A stretch of 64,000 bases of DNA from DAHUYF01 sp035509275 (GCA_035509275.1 DATJLU010000146.1:1-64000), one strand, 5' to 3'. Shown: positions 11,356 to 21,094, counted from the stretch's first letter. Translations and numbers: made by a program. The notes: generated from the letters alone by a model not told the origin.

Positions 11356-12366
11356 TCAGAGGAACTTCGGCAGCACCTTCTCCGTGAACATCATGAAGGA
11401 GGAGTGGCTGAGCGGCGCGATCAAGAGGTAGTCGAGATACATCTCCGTGCGCAGCCGCTCGATCTCGTCGATGACGCGCTCGGGCCGGCCATGGATGACG
11501 CAGGAGCCGATGTAGCGTGCCATCCGCTCGTCCTCGCCCATCGTCATGGGATGGCCGTGTCGTGTGATGCCACTCGCCTTGGTCGGGTTGATGTAGGAAC
11601 CGGCGACCCAGCGGACGCCAGCGCGCGCGATCTCCTCGGCCGCCGCATCGCTCTCCGCCACCGCCAGCAGCCGCGCGATCGGCAGTTCGCGTCCGGGGAG
11701 CGCATGGCCGCCCGCCGCCAGCTCGCGCCGGTACAGCTCGACGTTGGCGGCGTTCTCGGCGAAGGTCTGGTGCGGGCCGAGCAGGATCGAATAGCCGTGC
11801 CGCGCCGCCCAGCCGATCGCCTCGGGCGAGCCCGCGGCGAGCCACACCGGCGGATGCGGGCGCTGCTGCGGCTTCGGCAGCACCTCGACATCCTCGAAGC
11901 GCCAATAGCGCCCCGACCAGCTGAGGCGCTCGTTTTTCCAAGCGGCGATGGTGATCTCGACCGCCTCCTGGAAGCGCGCTGCGCTCTCCTCGATCGGCAC
12001 GCCGAAGACACGGAATTCGGTCGGATCGAAGCCGCGCCCGGCGCCCCAATTGACCCGGCCGCCCGAGAGAACGTCGAGCAGGGCCACTTCTTCGGCGAGC
12101 CGCAGCGGGTGATAAAAGGCGGCGAGCGACACCGCCATCCCGATGCGCAGGCGCGCGGTGCGGTTGGCGACCTGGACGCCCATCATGTGGACGGACGGGC
12201 AGACACTGTAGGTGCTGAAGTGATGTTCGGCGAGCCACACCGCGTCATAGCCGGTTCGGTCCATGATCTCGACGCGCTGCAGCGCGCGATCATAGACCGT
12301 CGGCAGCGACACGCGCCGCTCGGGCCAGCTGAAGAACTGCAGCACGCCGAATTTCATCGGCGCCAT
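11356..12366 (-). CDS. LLM-class flavin-dependent oxidoreductase
   Basis: This 336-residue protein is a bacterial-luciferase-fold monooxygenase. It has KFGVLQFFSWPE at the N-terminus, AVWLAEHHF near 42-50 and AFYHPLRLAEEVALLDVLSGGRVNWGAGRGF around 81-112, all typical of the family. It would use FMNH2 and oxygen to oxidise an unknown substrate. Three genes (cupin, this gene, DUF427) follow one another on the minus strand with gaps of 71 and 59 bases, consistent with one operon. Its N-terminal Met could be residue 1 or 4. Confidence 0.92.
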   Translation of the reverse strand: MAPMKFGVLQFFSWPERRVSLPTVYDRALQRVEIMDRTGYDAVWLAEHHFSTYSVCPSVHMMGVQVANRTARLRIGMAVSLAAFYHPLRLAEEVALLDVLSGGRVNWGAGRGFDPTEFRVFGVPIEESAARFQEAVEITIAAWKNERLSWSGRYWRFEDVEVLPKPQQRPHPPVWLAAGSPEAIGWAARHGYSILLGPHQTFAENAANVELYRRELAAGGHALPGRELPIARLLAVAESDAAAEEIARAGVRWVAGSYINPTKASGITRHGHPMTMGEDERMARYIGSCVIHGRPERVIDEIERLRTEMYLDYLLIAPLSHSSFMMFTEKVLPKFL

Positions 12367-12437
12367 CGCTCGGGAGGCATCTCATCGAGGAGCCTCAGGA
12401 CCAGCGCCATCGACGCGTCGTCAGCCATGAGGCCAGG

Positions 12438-12713
12438 TCAAGCTGCGGGGGTGCGGCGACCAGCAATGTAGGCGACGCCTTGGGGACCCGCCTGTTCAGC
12501 GTGGACCTCGCCGGCGGCGACGATGCAACTGTCGCCGCTACGAAAGGTCTCCGACTTGCCCTTACGCCTCAGCGTGATCTCGCCTCCGATCACCATGATG
12601 CGGGCGTCCCAGTCATGGGCGTGATCGGTGTTTACGTGATCTGCCCTGAGACCGCCATAGAAGACCTGATAACCCTGACGCCGAAGATCGGCCTCAAAAT
12701 CGCTCTGGTTCAT
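12438..12713 (-). CDS. Small single-domain cupin protein
   Basis: This 91-residue protein is a minimal cupin barrel: DHAHDWDARIMVIGGEITLRRKG forms motif 1, with His residues for a metal, and SGDSCIVAAGEVHAEQAG forms motif 2. It may bind a metal and a small ligand or act on one; no substrate is evident. It is the likely first gene of the minus-strand unit with the luciferase-like oxygenase. Its start fits the family length. Confidence 0.82.
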   Translation of the reverse strand: MNQSDFEADLRRQGYQVFYGGLRADHVNTDHAHDWDARIMVIGGEITLRRKGKSETFRSGDSCIVAAGEVHAEQAGPQGVAYIAGRRTPAA

Positions 12714-12984
12714 GGCGGGCTCCGATTGCTGGTGCCTAAGGGTTCTGCCTTCGACAGTTCTTGGGCGGCATCCTCCGAGTTTGCCGCGTGACAGAGAAAT
12801 AATCCAGTAGCCGTGCTCGTAGCGAGTCAGCAGCCGTCAACCGATATAGCGTACCGACAACGCTCGGCGCGTACCGTCCAGGCGCAAAGGCATCGGCCGA
12901 TAGAGTGTCGGTCTCATTGTCGATGACGACTGGGATGTCCAGCTCATCCAGGTGGAGCACGCCGTCGGGACGCGAGTCTTCGGG

Positions 12985-14172
12985 TCATGGCACGCGATTG
13001 CCTACCCGCGGCAAAGCCGCCGTCGGGGCGCTGGAGCCGCTGACCGCATCGGACGGCATCATCGCACTCAAAGGCGGCACCGGCGGCGGCGCGTCGTCCC
13101 GCTCCATCGGCTCGGCCGGCGGTGAGGCGACCGAGACCATCGCTGCCGGCATCGGCGCCACCACGACGGCCGCCTGGCGCGGCGCATCCCGGCGCTCGTG
13201 CGGTCCAGCGAGAACGATGGCGGTTCCGGCGAGGACGACGGCCGCGACGCAAGCCGCCGCCGCGAGCGGTCTCAAGCCTCCTCGCGCGGCGTCCGGCGAC
13301 AAAGGCGCGCTCGCATGTTGCAACGGGGCCGGAAGTCGGTCCCCCGGTAGTGCGGCCGACAGCTCAAGCTGCAGGACCGTTTCCGGCCCGGCAAACTCTG
13401 ATGCCGCCGGCGCCGTTCTCGCGAAACGCATCGACGCGCACCGCGCCGGATCATCGGGAAGCTCGGTCGCGCGGGGCCGCACCAGCGCCGCCGCAAGCCG
13501 GTCGGCCGAAGCGAGGTCGTCCCTGGCGTCGACCGCGATCTCGGCGAGCGCCGCGTCGGAAAGCGCATCCTTGGGCAGGCCGGCCCGCGCGAGCCGCCAG
13601 CGAAGGTAGTCGGGGATCTCGTCGGCGGTCGGGCGGGTGAACGCGACGCGGCCGACGACCGAGGCGGCGACGAAGCCGAGACCGTCGCGCTGGGGCAGGC
13701 GCGAGGACCCCAGCAGCAGCACGGGCAGTGGGGCTTGCGGCGCGTCCTTGGCGAAGCGGTCGATCTGGTCGAAGACGTAATCGTCGAGCGCGTCGGCGTC
13801 TTCGACGAGGAGCGCCGAGGCGGTGCCGGTTTTGGCGTCGACGGCGAGGCGTTCCAGAACAGACCAATAGCCGCGGCCGTCATCGCCAAGGCCGAGATCG
13901 TTCGCATAGCGCTGCATGAGGTCGTAGAAGGAAATGCCGGGCGCGGCGCGGGCGAGGCCGGCCCGCAGGGGCCCGCCCTCGGCGAGGCTCGCTTTGAGGC
14001 GCGCGCCGTCGGGCGCGGGGTCGGCGGTGACGAAAATCAGGCCGCGCCGGCGCGCGAACAAGGCGCGCAGCTCCGCCGCCACGCGGCGGTAATGGGCATC
14101 CGTCTCGAAGTAGCGCGTCCGCGGGGCGGCATCGCCGAACGGATCGGCCCCGCGCTCGATCAGAGCGGTCAT
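12985..14172 (-). CDS. ExeA/GspA-like AAA protein with degenerate Walker A, membrane-anchored
   Basis: This protein of about 395 residues follows the ExeA plan. YFETDAHYRRVAAELRALFARRRGLIFVTA aligns in order with the ExeA N-terminus, then a Walker-B-like strand ALLVEDADAL, sensor-like LLLGSSRLP, and a DEIPDYLRWRLARAGLP helical lid. Where ExeA has GEVGxGKTT, this protein has ADPAPDGARLK, so no P-loop remains. One transmembrane helix follows near 300-323, then a Pro/Ala-rich tail. ATG 14172 has AGGGG seven bases upstream; 14193 is an alternative. It is likely a catalytically dead scaffold or ligand-binding relative. No secretion genes adjoin. Confidence 0.65.
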   Translation of the reverse strand: MTALIERGADPFGDAAPRTRYFETDAHYRRVAAELRALFARRRGLIFVTADPAPDGARLKASLAEGGPLRAGLARAAPGISFYDLMQRYANDLGLGDDGRGYWSVLERLAVDAKTGTASALLVEDADALDDYVFDQIDRFAKDAPQAPLPVLLLGSSRLPQRDGLGFVAASVVGRVAFTRPTADEIPDYLRWRLARAGLPKDALSDAALAEIAVDARDDLASADRLAAALVRPRATELPDDPARCASMRFARTAPAASEFAGPETVLQLELSAALPGDRLPAPLQHASAPLSPDAARGGLRPLAAAACVAAVVLAGTAIVLAGPHERRDAPRQAAVVVAPMPAAMVSVASPPAEPMERDDAPPPVPPLSAMMPSDAVSGSSAPTAALPRVGNRVP

Positions 14173-14426
14173 GGTCGGGCCCCTGGCTGGCATTCAGGAT
14201 CTGCGGTTATTGAGCCTGAAGCGTTAAGAATCTCCCCCAACGGCGCCGCCGGCCGAGCAACAGATTTGCGCGCTTCGTCAATAAGGCGAGGGAGTCATGG
14301 CTTGCGCGCCCTCGGGTGGAGAAGGCGGGATTTTCCGGGAGCGGATCGGCCCGATCGCGGCGGCTTCCGGCCCCGTCGGACATGGCCTAGGCTCGGGGCC
14401 TACGCTCGCGGAGGGCAGGACCCGAC

Positions 14427-15062
14427 ATGCTGACCATTCATCACCTGGGAATCTCCCAATCCGAACGCATCGTTTGGCTGTGCGAGGAGCTGGGGATCGA
14501 CTATCACCTCAAACGCTACGAGCGGAGAGCGGATAACCGCCTCGCGCCCGACGACTACAAGGCGCTGCACCCCATGGGTATCGCGCCGGTGATCACCGAC
14601 GGCGACTTGGTGCTGGGCGAGAGCGGCGCGATCTGCGACTACCTCTGCGCGCGCCATGACGGCGCACGGCTCGCGCCTGGGCGCGAGGATCCGGATTTCG
14701 CCGACCACCTGTTCTGGTTTCACTGGTCCAACGGCACCTTCATGACCACGCTGATGATGGAGCTGGTGCTGGCGCGCGGCAGCGAAGGCAATCCCACCTC
14801 GGGCTTCGTCGCGGATCGCAGCCGGCGCGGTTGGGCGATGGTCGAGGCAAGACTCGGCCAGGCGCCGTTCTTCGGCGGCGCGAAGCTGACGACCGCCGAC
14901 ATCATGATGGTCTATTGCTTGACCACCAGCCGGATGTTCCGCGGCACATCGATCGAGGGCTATCCCAATCTGCGGGCCTACCTGGCGCGGATCGGCGCGC
15001 GCCCGGCCTATCGGCGGGCGATGGCCAAGGCCGAGCCGGGCATGACGCCGATGCTCACCTGA
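14427..15062 (+). CDS. Glutathione S-transferase family protein
   Basis: This 211-residue protein has the thioredoxin-like N-domain (LTIHHLGISQSERIVWLCEE), followed by the glutathione-contacting ALHPMGIAPVITDGDLVLGESGAIC and an all-helical C-domain (FGGAKLTTADIMMVY). SQSER supplies the likely catalytic Ser. These enzymes conjugate glutathione to, or isomerise, electrophiles in the cytoplasm. GGAGGGCAGGA lies upstream of the ATG. It stands alone; no pathway is implied by the neighbours. Confidence 0.9.
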   Translation: MLTIHHLGISQSERIVWLCEELGIDYHLKRYERRADNRLAPDDYKALHPMGIAPVITDGDLVLGESGAICDYLCARHDGARLAPGREDPDFADHLFWFHWSNGTFMTTLMMELVLARGSEGNPTSGFVADRSRRGWAMVEARLGQAPFFGGAKLTTADIMMVYCLTTSRMFRGTSIEGYPNLRAYLARIGARPAYRRAMAKAEPGMTPMLT

Positions 15063-15497
15063 TCGCGGCGGGAAAACTGACGCCCGCTCCGTCCGTCGCC
15101 TGCAATCACGAGTGGGCGCCATGGCGTAGCCGTAGAGATCGTCGCATTGCGCATCGGCCGGCAACGCGCTGCTGTTGCAATGCTTTCCACCCCTCGCAGC
15201 GCTGCGATGACCCGCAACTCCGATTTTCGTATCGACCCAGACCGCTCCCCTTCAGCACCGACGGAGATGCTCTCGCGCACAGCAAACCATGGCCGCTTCT
15301 TGACCCCGATCCATATGAACAGCGGATCTAGCTAGAGGGCTGCCACCCCATGTCTTGCAGGCGCAGTCCAAATGGGCCGGAGGTTCGTTTCGCCGAAAGG
15401 GCGATCTTCGGTGGAAGCTGAATCCTGGCGCGAGTTCATGAAGCGTTAACGGGTCCGGCGTGCAATAGCGATCGGAAGTGGATTCGGAAACCGCGCC
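15063..15497. other. Gene-free interval
   Basis: Several short frames are open on both strands, but none has protein-like composition, a ribosome-binding site or a recognisable motif. No repeat of the window's families occurs here. It probably holds the promoter of the following secreted-protein gene. Confidence 0.4.
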
Positions 15498-16691
15498 ATG
15501 GTCAGACTTCGTCCGTCGCATTGGTGGTGTCCGACGCCGTACGGACTCGCCCCTAGGCACAAGATCGCCGCGATAACGCTGCTTGTCGTTGGCCTCTTCG
15601 CTTCCACCTTGCACGCGCAGCCGGAAGCGCTCCGGAGCGACCAAGCTGGGCTTGCGATCGATTGCGTTTCGCAGACGCAGGATATCAACCGCACGATCTG
15701 CAGCGATCCTGAACTGAATAGCGCCAATGAACGCGTAGCCGCGCTCTCGCGGGCTGGCATCGTGGCGGCAAAAGGCGGCCTTGCCGCGAGGCTTCGCCAA
15801 AACCAGGAAGCCTGGATCGCGCTGCTGCCTCGAGTGTGCGCTGCGACGACGACGGGGGCACCGGTCGGCGGCTGTCGAGCGGCGCTCGGGCGTGCCTTCT
15901 CCGACCGGATCGCCGAGCTCTCAGGCCCAGCTCATCGCGACGAGAGGATCGGGATCTCCGGTCTCACGCCGCCCTCCGATTGGTGGGGATGGCCGGCTCC
16001 CGGCGAAAAGCCGCCGTCCACAATTATAGGCGTCTTCGCCGGCGAAGATGGCCACGCCTACGTTCTCGCGGCCGACTACCATGCGGCGGCCGCGCTTGTT
16101 GACGCCGTCGACGGGCGCCTCGTCGCCACCGACCGCACCGAACCGGACATGTGGACCGGAAAATGGCCCCGTTCGCGATTCGTCCTTGCCCGGCTCGGCC
16201 TGACCGAGCTTCATCGGGCGCTGTTCGACGGTCCGCTCAAAATTCGGCAAAACGGGCGAGGCGATTGTGGCCGGCCGAATTCGTATCTTCTCACCACCGG
16301 CGCGGCGTCGATCTACCTGTTCCGTTTCCTGCCGCAGCCGGTGACCGAGCCGGTGGACGGTTTCTGCGAGGAAACCTGGAGCCTCAGCCCTTCGGCTCGG
16401 ACGATTGACTACGGATCGCTATACGGGGTCTCCTATCAGCCGCTCACCGACGGCACCTTTCTCGCCATCGTCGGACAGCGGTCGGGAGAGTATCTTATCC
16501 GCTTCAGGAAAGATCTTTCGTCGCCTTTCTTCGCCCGGCGCGGCGATGTGATCCGGGCGGATGCGCACGAGGTCGACGCCTTGGTTGACGCCTACGTCCA
16601 GCCTGCAAAGCCGGGGTATGCCGAAGCGATCGCAGCGGTACGTAAGGAGCTCCTGGAGCTCCGCCAGCGCCAATTGCGCGACACTCACTGA
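15498..16691 (+). CDS. Secreted protein with LprI-like (DUF1311) domain
   Basis: This 397-residue protein has a signal sequence (hydrophobic core AAITLLVVGLFAS, cleavage likely after LHA). An LprI-type cysteine domain follows, in which DCVSQTQDINRTICSDPELN, LRQNQEAWIALLPRVCA and GGCRAALGRAF form the usual pattern of conserved Cys and RQ..W. The C-terminal 270 residues are beta-rich, of unknown fold. LprI-like domains are named for lysozyme inhibition, but most members are uncharacterised. A periplasmic or cell-surface location is expected. Confidence 0.72.
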   Translation: MVRLRPSHWWCPTPYGLAPRHKIAAITLLVVGLFASTLHAQPEALRSDQAGLAIDCVSQTQDINRTICSDPELNSANERVAALSRAGIVAAKGGLAARLRQNQEAWIALLPRVCAATTTGAPVGGCRAALGRAFSDRIAELSGPAHRDERIGISGLTPPSDWWGWPAPGEKPPSTIIGVFAGEDGHAYVLAADYHAAAALVDAVDGRLVATDRTEPDMWTGKWPRSRFVLARLGLTELHRALFDGPLKIRQNGRGDCGRPNSYLLTTGAASIYLFRFLPQPVTEPVDGFCEETWSLSPSARTIDYGSLYGVSYQPLTDGTFLAIVGQRSGEYLIRFRKDLSSPFFARRGDVIRADAHEVDALVDAYVQPAKPGYAEAIAAVRKELLELRQRQLRDTH

Positions 16692-16922
16692 TCGGGCCGC
16701 GCCATTCGTGCGCCCCTTCAGGAGAGCCAACACTGTTCTCCGACAAGCCGGCGATGCGTTGATCGCAATCAGCAGCGACACGCCACGAAGCAAAAGCACC
16801 GCGCGCGCCGAATACGATCCGCGTGCATGAATTGAGCGTGCCTTCCGTGCATGGACGGGCTGCGATATGTTTGGTCGGCCCAGGCACTCTCGAAACGGGA
16901 GTGTGTAGCGGGGGGAGCGGCC

Positions 16923-18272
16923 ATGGGGTCCACTTTGGTCGGCAAACAGGCAGTTGTGATCGGCGCTGGCATCGGCGGACTCACCGCCGCCGGTGCGCTC
17001 GCCCCGCACTTCGAACAGGTCGCGGTCTTGGAGCGTGACGCGCTGCCCACGGAGCCGGCCCATCGCCCGGGGACGCCGCAGGCGCCGCATGTGCATGGGC
17101 TGTTGACCAGCGGCCAGCGGGCGCTCGGCGAGCTCTTCCCCGGCTTCGAGCAGGACCTGGTGCGGGCGGGCGCTGTGCCGCTACGCGCCGGCCTCGACAT
17201 TCGCGTGGAGCGCCCAGGCTATGATCCCTTCCCGCAGCGGGATCTCGGCTGGGTCGGCTACGCCATCTCGCGGCCAGCCATCGAGTTCGCCGTGCGGCGG
17301 CGCGTCCAGGGCCTGGCGAACGTCGTCCTGAGGCCAGGCTGCCGAGTCCAGGAAATCTTGACGACGGCAGAAGGCACGGCCGTCAGTGGTGTGCGCTTCG
17401 AGAATGACGACGGCGCGGACGAGACGCTTACGGCCGATCTCGTGGTCGACGCCTCCGGGCGCGGCGCCCTCACTCTCGGGCTGCTGCAATCGATCGGCCG
17501 GCCGCCGCCGGAAGAGACCAGCATTGGCGTCGATTTCAGTTACGGCACCTGCGTCTTTACCATCCCGAACGACGCCCCGACCGATTGGAAGGGGATCATG
17601 ACCTTCGGCCAGGCGCCGCAGAGCGCCCGCGGCGGGTTGATGTTGCCGCTCGAAGGCAACCGCTGGATGGCGAGCTTTGGCGGCTTCCATGGCGATGCAC
17701 CCCCCGGCGATGTGGAGGGTTACCTGACTTATGCGCGGGAGCTGCGGACGCCGACGATCTATAATGCGATCAAGCACGCCACGCGGCTCCGCGAGGTCGT
17801 ACGCTACCGCTTCCGCGGCAGCATCTGGCGTCATTTCGAGCGGCTCGACAGCTTCCCGCGCGGGCTACTGGCCATCGCCGATGCGATCTGCCAATTCAAT
17901 CCGGTCTACGGCCAAGGCATGAGCGTCGCCGCGCAGGAAGCCTGCCTGCTCCGGACGCTGCTGGCGAGACTGGCAGGCGAGAGCGATCCGCTCGCCGCGC
18001 TGGCGCCGAGCTTCTTTGCCGCGGTTCCAGCGCTGATCGAGACGCCATGGTCGGTGGCCAATCTGGATTTCATCTATCCGGATACGCGGGGGCAGCGCCC
18101 GGCGGATTTTGAGGCGACGCTCAAGTTCGGCATGGCCCTGACCCAACTCGCCGCGGAAGATGCCGCCGTGCACAAGCTCACCGCCGAGGTTCAGCACCTG
18201 TTGAAACCGCGCAGCGTCTATCGGGATCCGGCGCTGGTGCAGCGCGTGCTGGCGGTCATGGCCAAGATGTAA
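16923..18272 (+). CDS. FAD-dependent oxidoreductase (PHBH/geranylgeranyl-reductase-like)
   Basis: This 449-residue flavoprotein has an N-terminal dinucleotide-binding motif, VVIGAGIGGLTAAGAL; ADLVVDASGRGA in the middle; and AIADAICQFNPVYGQGMSVA, the second FAD motif of class A monooxygenase-like enzymes. ATG 16923 is preferred over the upstream in-frame ATG because GGGGGGAG precedes it and the beta-alpha-beta fold begins just after. The substrate is unknown; such proteins oxidise aromatic or reduce polyprenyl compounds. It stands 149 bases before the molybdenum hydroxylase cluster. Confidence 0.85.
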   Translation: MGSTLVGKQAVVIGAGIGGLTAAGALAPHFEQVAVLERDALPTEPAHRPGTPQAPHVHGLLTSGQRALGELFPGFEQDLVRAGAVPLRAGLDIRVERPGYDPFPQRDLGWVGYAISRPAIEFAVRRRVQGLANVVLRPGCRVQEILTTAEGTAVSGVRFENDDGADETLTADLVVDASGRGALTLGLLQSIGRPPPEETSIGVDFSYGTCVFTIPNDAPTDWKGIMTFGQAPQSARGGLMLPLEGNRWMASFGGFHGDAPPGDVEGYLTYARELRTPTIYNAIKHATRLREVVRYRFRGSIWRHFERLDSFPRGLLAIADAICQFNPVYGQGMSVAAQEACLLRTLLARLAGESDPLAALAPSFFAAVPALIETPWSVANLDFIYPDTRGQRPADFEATLKFGMALTQLAAEDAAVHKLTAEVQHLLKPRSVYRDPALVQRVLAVMAKM

Positions 18273-18421
18273 TCCCGACGACGTGATCACCTCGAATTGC
18301 GCCGAACCGGCCGGCGCGCCTTCGCCCGTGGTGTTGAGCGTGCCGAGAACCGCGTCGCCGATTGTGAGGCGTGGCACTTGTGCTAGGCTTGCCACCAATC
18401 AGGTCGTAAGGGAGCCCGGAT

Positions 18422-18877
18422 ATGATCAGCCTTACCGTCAACGGGGCACAGCATCAGACCGATCTCGAGCCTGATACGCCGCTTCTTTGGGTCTTGCGCG
18501 ATGCATTCAGACTGACCGGCACAAAATTTGGCTGCGGTATCGCTCAATGCGGCGCCTGTACCGTGCATATCGACGGCGAGGCGATCCGCTCCTGCTCCGT
18601 GCCGATCGCGGCCGTGGCCGGCAAGTCCATTACCACGATCGAGGGCCTGTCGCCGGACGCCAAGCACCCCGTGCAGGAGGCCTGGCGCGCCGAGGACGTG
18701 CCGCAATGCGGCTATTGCCAATCCGGGCAGATCATGGCCGTCGCGGCCTTCCTCAAGCAGAACCCCGACCCCGCCGACGCGGATATCGATGCGAATATCA
18801 CCAACATCTGCCGCTGCGGTACTTATGAGCGGCTTCGCCGAGCGATCCATCGCGCCGCCGACCTCATGAAAGCCTGA
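18422..18877 (+). CDS. iorA: 2Fe-2S subunit of molybdenum hydroxylase (isoquinoline 1-oxidoreductase alpha-like)
   Basis: This 151-residue protein is the small subunit of a xanthine oxidase-family enzyme. The plant-type cluster is C38-x4-C43-x2-C46...C58. The second cluster has C96-x2-C99 and C130-x-C132 (CGYCQSGQ and CRCGTY). It relays electrons from the Mo site of the large subunit encoded 15 bases downstream. AAGGGAG precedes the ATG. The IorA-type two-subunit arrangement lacks an FAD subunit; the downstream cytochrome is the likely electron acceptor. Confidence 0.93.
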   Translation: MISLTVNGAQHQTDLEPDTPLLWVLRDAFRLTGTKFGCGIAQCGACTVHIDGEAIRSCSVPIAAVAGKSITTIEGLSPDAKHPVQEAWRAEDVPQCGYCQSGQIMAVAAFLKQNPDPADADIDANITNICRCGTYERLRRAIHRAADLMKA

Positions 18878-18892
18878 GCCGGAGGACGAGCC

Positions 18893-21094
18893 ATGGACGG
18901 ACAACACATCGCTTCAACCAAGCTCAACCGCCGCCAATTCCTCGTCACCCTGGCCACCGCGGCGGGTGGCTTTGTGATCGGCATCGGTGCGTTGCCGCGC
19001 TCGGCCGCCGCGGCAGCGGTCGCCGCCCAGCCTTGGGACGAGAGCGCTTACGCTCCCCATGAAGTCGACGCCTGGATCGCCATCGACCCCGATGATTCCG
19101 TGCTGATCCGCTACCAGCGCTCCGAGATGGGTCAGGGCAGCATGACGGCGGTGCCGATGATGCTGAACGAGGAGCTGCAGGCCGACTGGTCGAAGGTGAG
19201 GATCGAATATGCCTCGCCGAACCGCAATCACCGCGAGAACAAGGTTTATGGCGACATGTTCTCGCATGGCAGCCAATCGATCAAAGCATCGCAGAAGCTG
19301 GTGCAGCAGGTCGGCGCCAGTGCGCGCGAGCGGCTGATCGCCGCCGCGGCCGCGAAATGGGGCGTGCAGGCACAGGAATGCCACGCCGCAAACAGCATCG
19401 TCACGCATGCCGCGAGCGGGCGGAGCTTCCGTTACGGTGAACTCGCCGCCGATGCGGCAAAGATCAAGCTCGACAAAGAGCCGGCGATCAAGACGCCCGA
19501 TCAATACACCTTCATCGGCAGGCCGATGCCGCGCGTCGATGTCGCTCGCAAGGTCGACGGGTCGGCCAAGTTCGGCATCGACGCCGAGCTTCCCGACATG
19601 GTGTTCGCGGCGATCGCTGCCTGCCCGGTGCCGGGCGGCAGGCTGAAGAGCGTCGATGAGTCCGTGGTTGCCGACGCGCCCGGCGTCGTCATGGTGGTGA
19701 AACTCGACGATGCCGTCGCGGTGGTGGCGACCGGCAGCTGGTGGCGCGCCAAGCAAGCGCTCGCCAGGCTTCAGCCTGAATGGGACATCGGCGATGCGGG
19801 CGGTGTGGACAGCGCGCAATTGTCGGAGGCGTTTCGCGCCGCTCTCGACGGTCCCGCCCAGACCACGCGTGACGACGGCAATGTCGATAGCGGCCTCGCC
19901 AATGCGGCCAAGACCTTCGACGCGGTTTACGAAACTCCATACTTGTCCCATTCGCCGATGGAACCGATGAACGCGACGGTGCATCTGCAGTCGGACCGGC
20001 TCGACGTCTGGGTCGGCACTCAGGATGCCTACGAAGCAACCGAAGCCGCCGCCAAGGCGGCGGGGCTCGAGACGGCGCAGGTTTATGTGCACAATTGCTT
20101 CCTCGGCGGCGGCTTCGGCCGCAGAGACGCCAACGACGAGGTCAAGCAGGCGATCGCCATCGCCAAGGTCGTGCAGCGGCCGGTCAAGCTGATCTGGACG
20201 CGCGAGGAGGACACGCGTCAGGACAAGTTCCGCCCCCACGCCGTCGTGCGGTTCCGGGCCGGCGTCGGCGCCGATGGCGTACCAACGGCATGTTCGATGC
20301 GGGTTGTGACCTCATCCATTTTCAATTCGGTCGGCATCAGGTCTGCGGGCAGGAAAGGGCCCGAGCCCATGGCCGCCGCAGGGCTCACCAACAATGGCTA
20401 CGGCATCCCCAACCAACGGGTCGACGTCGTGCTGAAGAACACGCATCTCCCGGTCTGGTTCTGGCGTGCGCCGGGCGCCAACCAGCATGTCTTCGCCATC
20501 GAAAGCTTCCTCGACGAGATGGCAGCGGCGAGTGGGCTCGATCCCTATCAGCTGCGGCGGAAGCTCCTCGCCGGCAAGCCCGACTGGCTCAAGGTGCTCG
20601 ACACCGCGGCCGAGAAGGGCGATTGGGGCAAGCCGTTGCCGAAGGGCACCGGCCGTGGAATCGCGATCTGCGAAGACACCGGCAGCCTCTGCGCAGAGGT
20701 CGCCGAGGTGACGGTCACCCGACAGGGCGAGGTGAAGGTCAATCGCGTCACCGTTGCGATCGACACCCGCCATCAGGTGAACCCGCTCACCATCGCCGAG
20801 CAGGTCGAGGGCGCGGTGATCTTCGGCCTCAGCGCCGCGCTCTTTGGCAAGATCACAATCAAGAACGGCGCGCCGGTCGAAGGCAATTTCGATACCTATC
20901 GCATGGTGCGTCTCGCCGAAGCGCCAAAGATCGAGGTCCATCTCGTGCCCAGCGGCGGGCCGGCCTGGGGCGGCGCCGGCGAACCGGGGACGCCGCCCAT
21001 CGCCGGGGCGGTCGCGAACGCGATCTTTGCGGCGACGGGCCGACGCATCCGCAGCCTGCCGATCATGGATGTCGACCTCTCCGGCTCCGCCTGA
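18893..21094 (+). CDS. iorB: Molybdopterin-binding subunit of xanthine dehydrogenase-family enzyme (IorB-like), Tat-exported
   Basis: This 733-residue Mo-cofactor subunit starts with a twin-arginine signal, LNRRQFLVTLATAAGGFVIG, so the folded enzyme is probably exported with its iron-sulfur partner. Family segments include RYQRSEMGQGSMTAVPMMLNEEL, NCFLGGGFGRR and, near the C-terminus, GGAGEPGTPPIAGAVANAI, which carries the catalytic Glu. Homologues oxidise N-heterocycles or aldehydes; the three-heme cytochrome next door favours the periplasmic aldehyde dehydrogenase type. The symbol reflects similarity to isoquinoline 1-oxidoreductase, not a proven substrate. Confidence 0.92.
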   Translation: MDGQHIASTKLNRRQFLVTLATAAGGFVIGIGALPRSAAAAAVAAQPWDESAYAPHEVDAWIAIDPDDSVLIRYQRSEMGQGSMTAVPMMLNEELQADWSKVRIEYASPNRNHRENKVYGDMFSHGSQSIKASQKLVQQVGASARERLIAAAAAKWGVQAQECHAANSIVTHAASGRSFRYGELAADAAKIKLDKEPAIKTPDQYTFIGRPMPRVDVARKVDGSAKFGIDAELPDMVFAAIAACPVPGGRLKSVDESVVADAPGVVMVVKLDDAVAVVATGSWWRAKQALARLQPEWDIGDAGGVDSAQLSEAFRAALDGPAQTTRDDGNVDSGLANAAKTFDAVYETPYLSHSPMEPMNATVHLQSDRLDVWVGTQDAYEATEAAAKAAGLETAQVYVHNCFLGGGFGRRDANDEVKQAIAIAKVVQRPVKLIWTREEDTRQDKFRPHAVVRFRAGVGADGVPTACSMRVVTSSIFNSVGIRSAGRKGPEPMAAAGLTNNGYGIPNQRVDVVLKNTHLPVWFWRAPGANQHVFAIESFLDEMAAASGLDPYQLRRKLLAGKPDWLKVLDTAAEKGDWGKPLPKGTGRGIAICEDTGSLCAEVAEVTVTRQGEVKVNRVTVAIDTRHQVNPLTIAEQVEGAVIFGLSAALFGKITIKNGAPVEGNFDTYRMVRLAEAPKIEVHLVPSGGPAWGGAGEPGTPPIAGAVANAIFAATGRRIRSLPIMDVDLSGSA

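Noticed and set aside
11297..12238. Upstream extension of the DUF427 gene
   Set aside because: The extension runs through the luciferase-like gene in another frame; ATG 11296 has its own ribosome-binding site.
15008..15335. Short ORFs on both strands in the 15.1-15.4 kb gap
   Set aside because: No ribosome-binding site, motif or believable composition.
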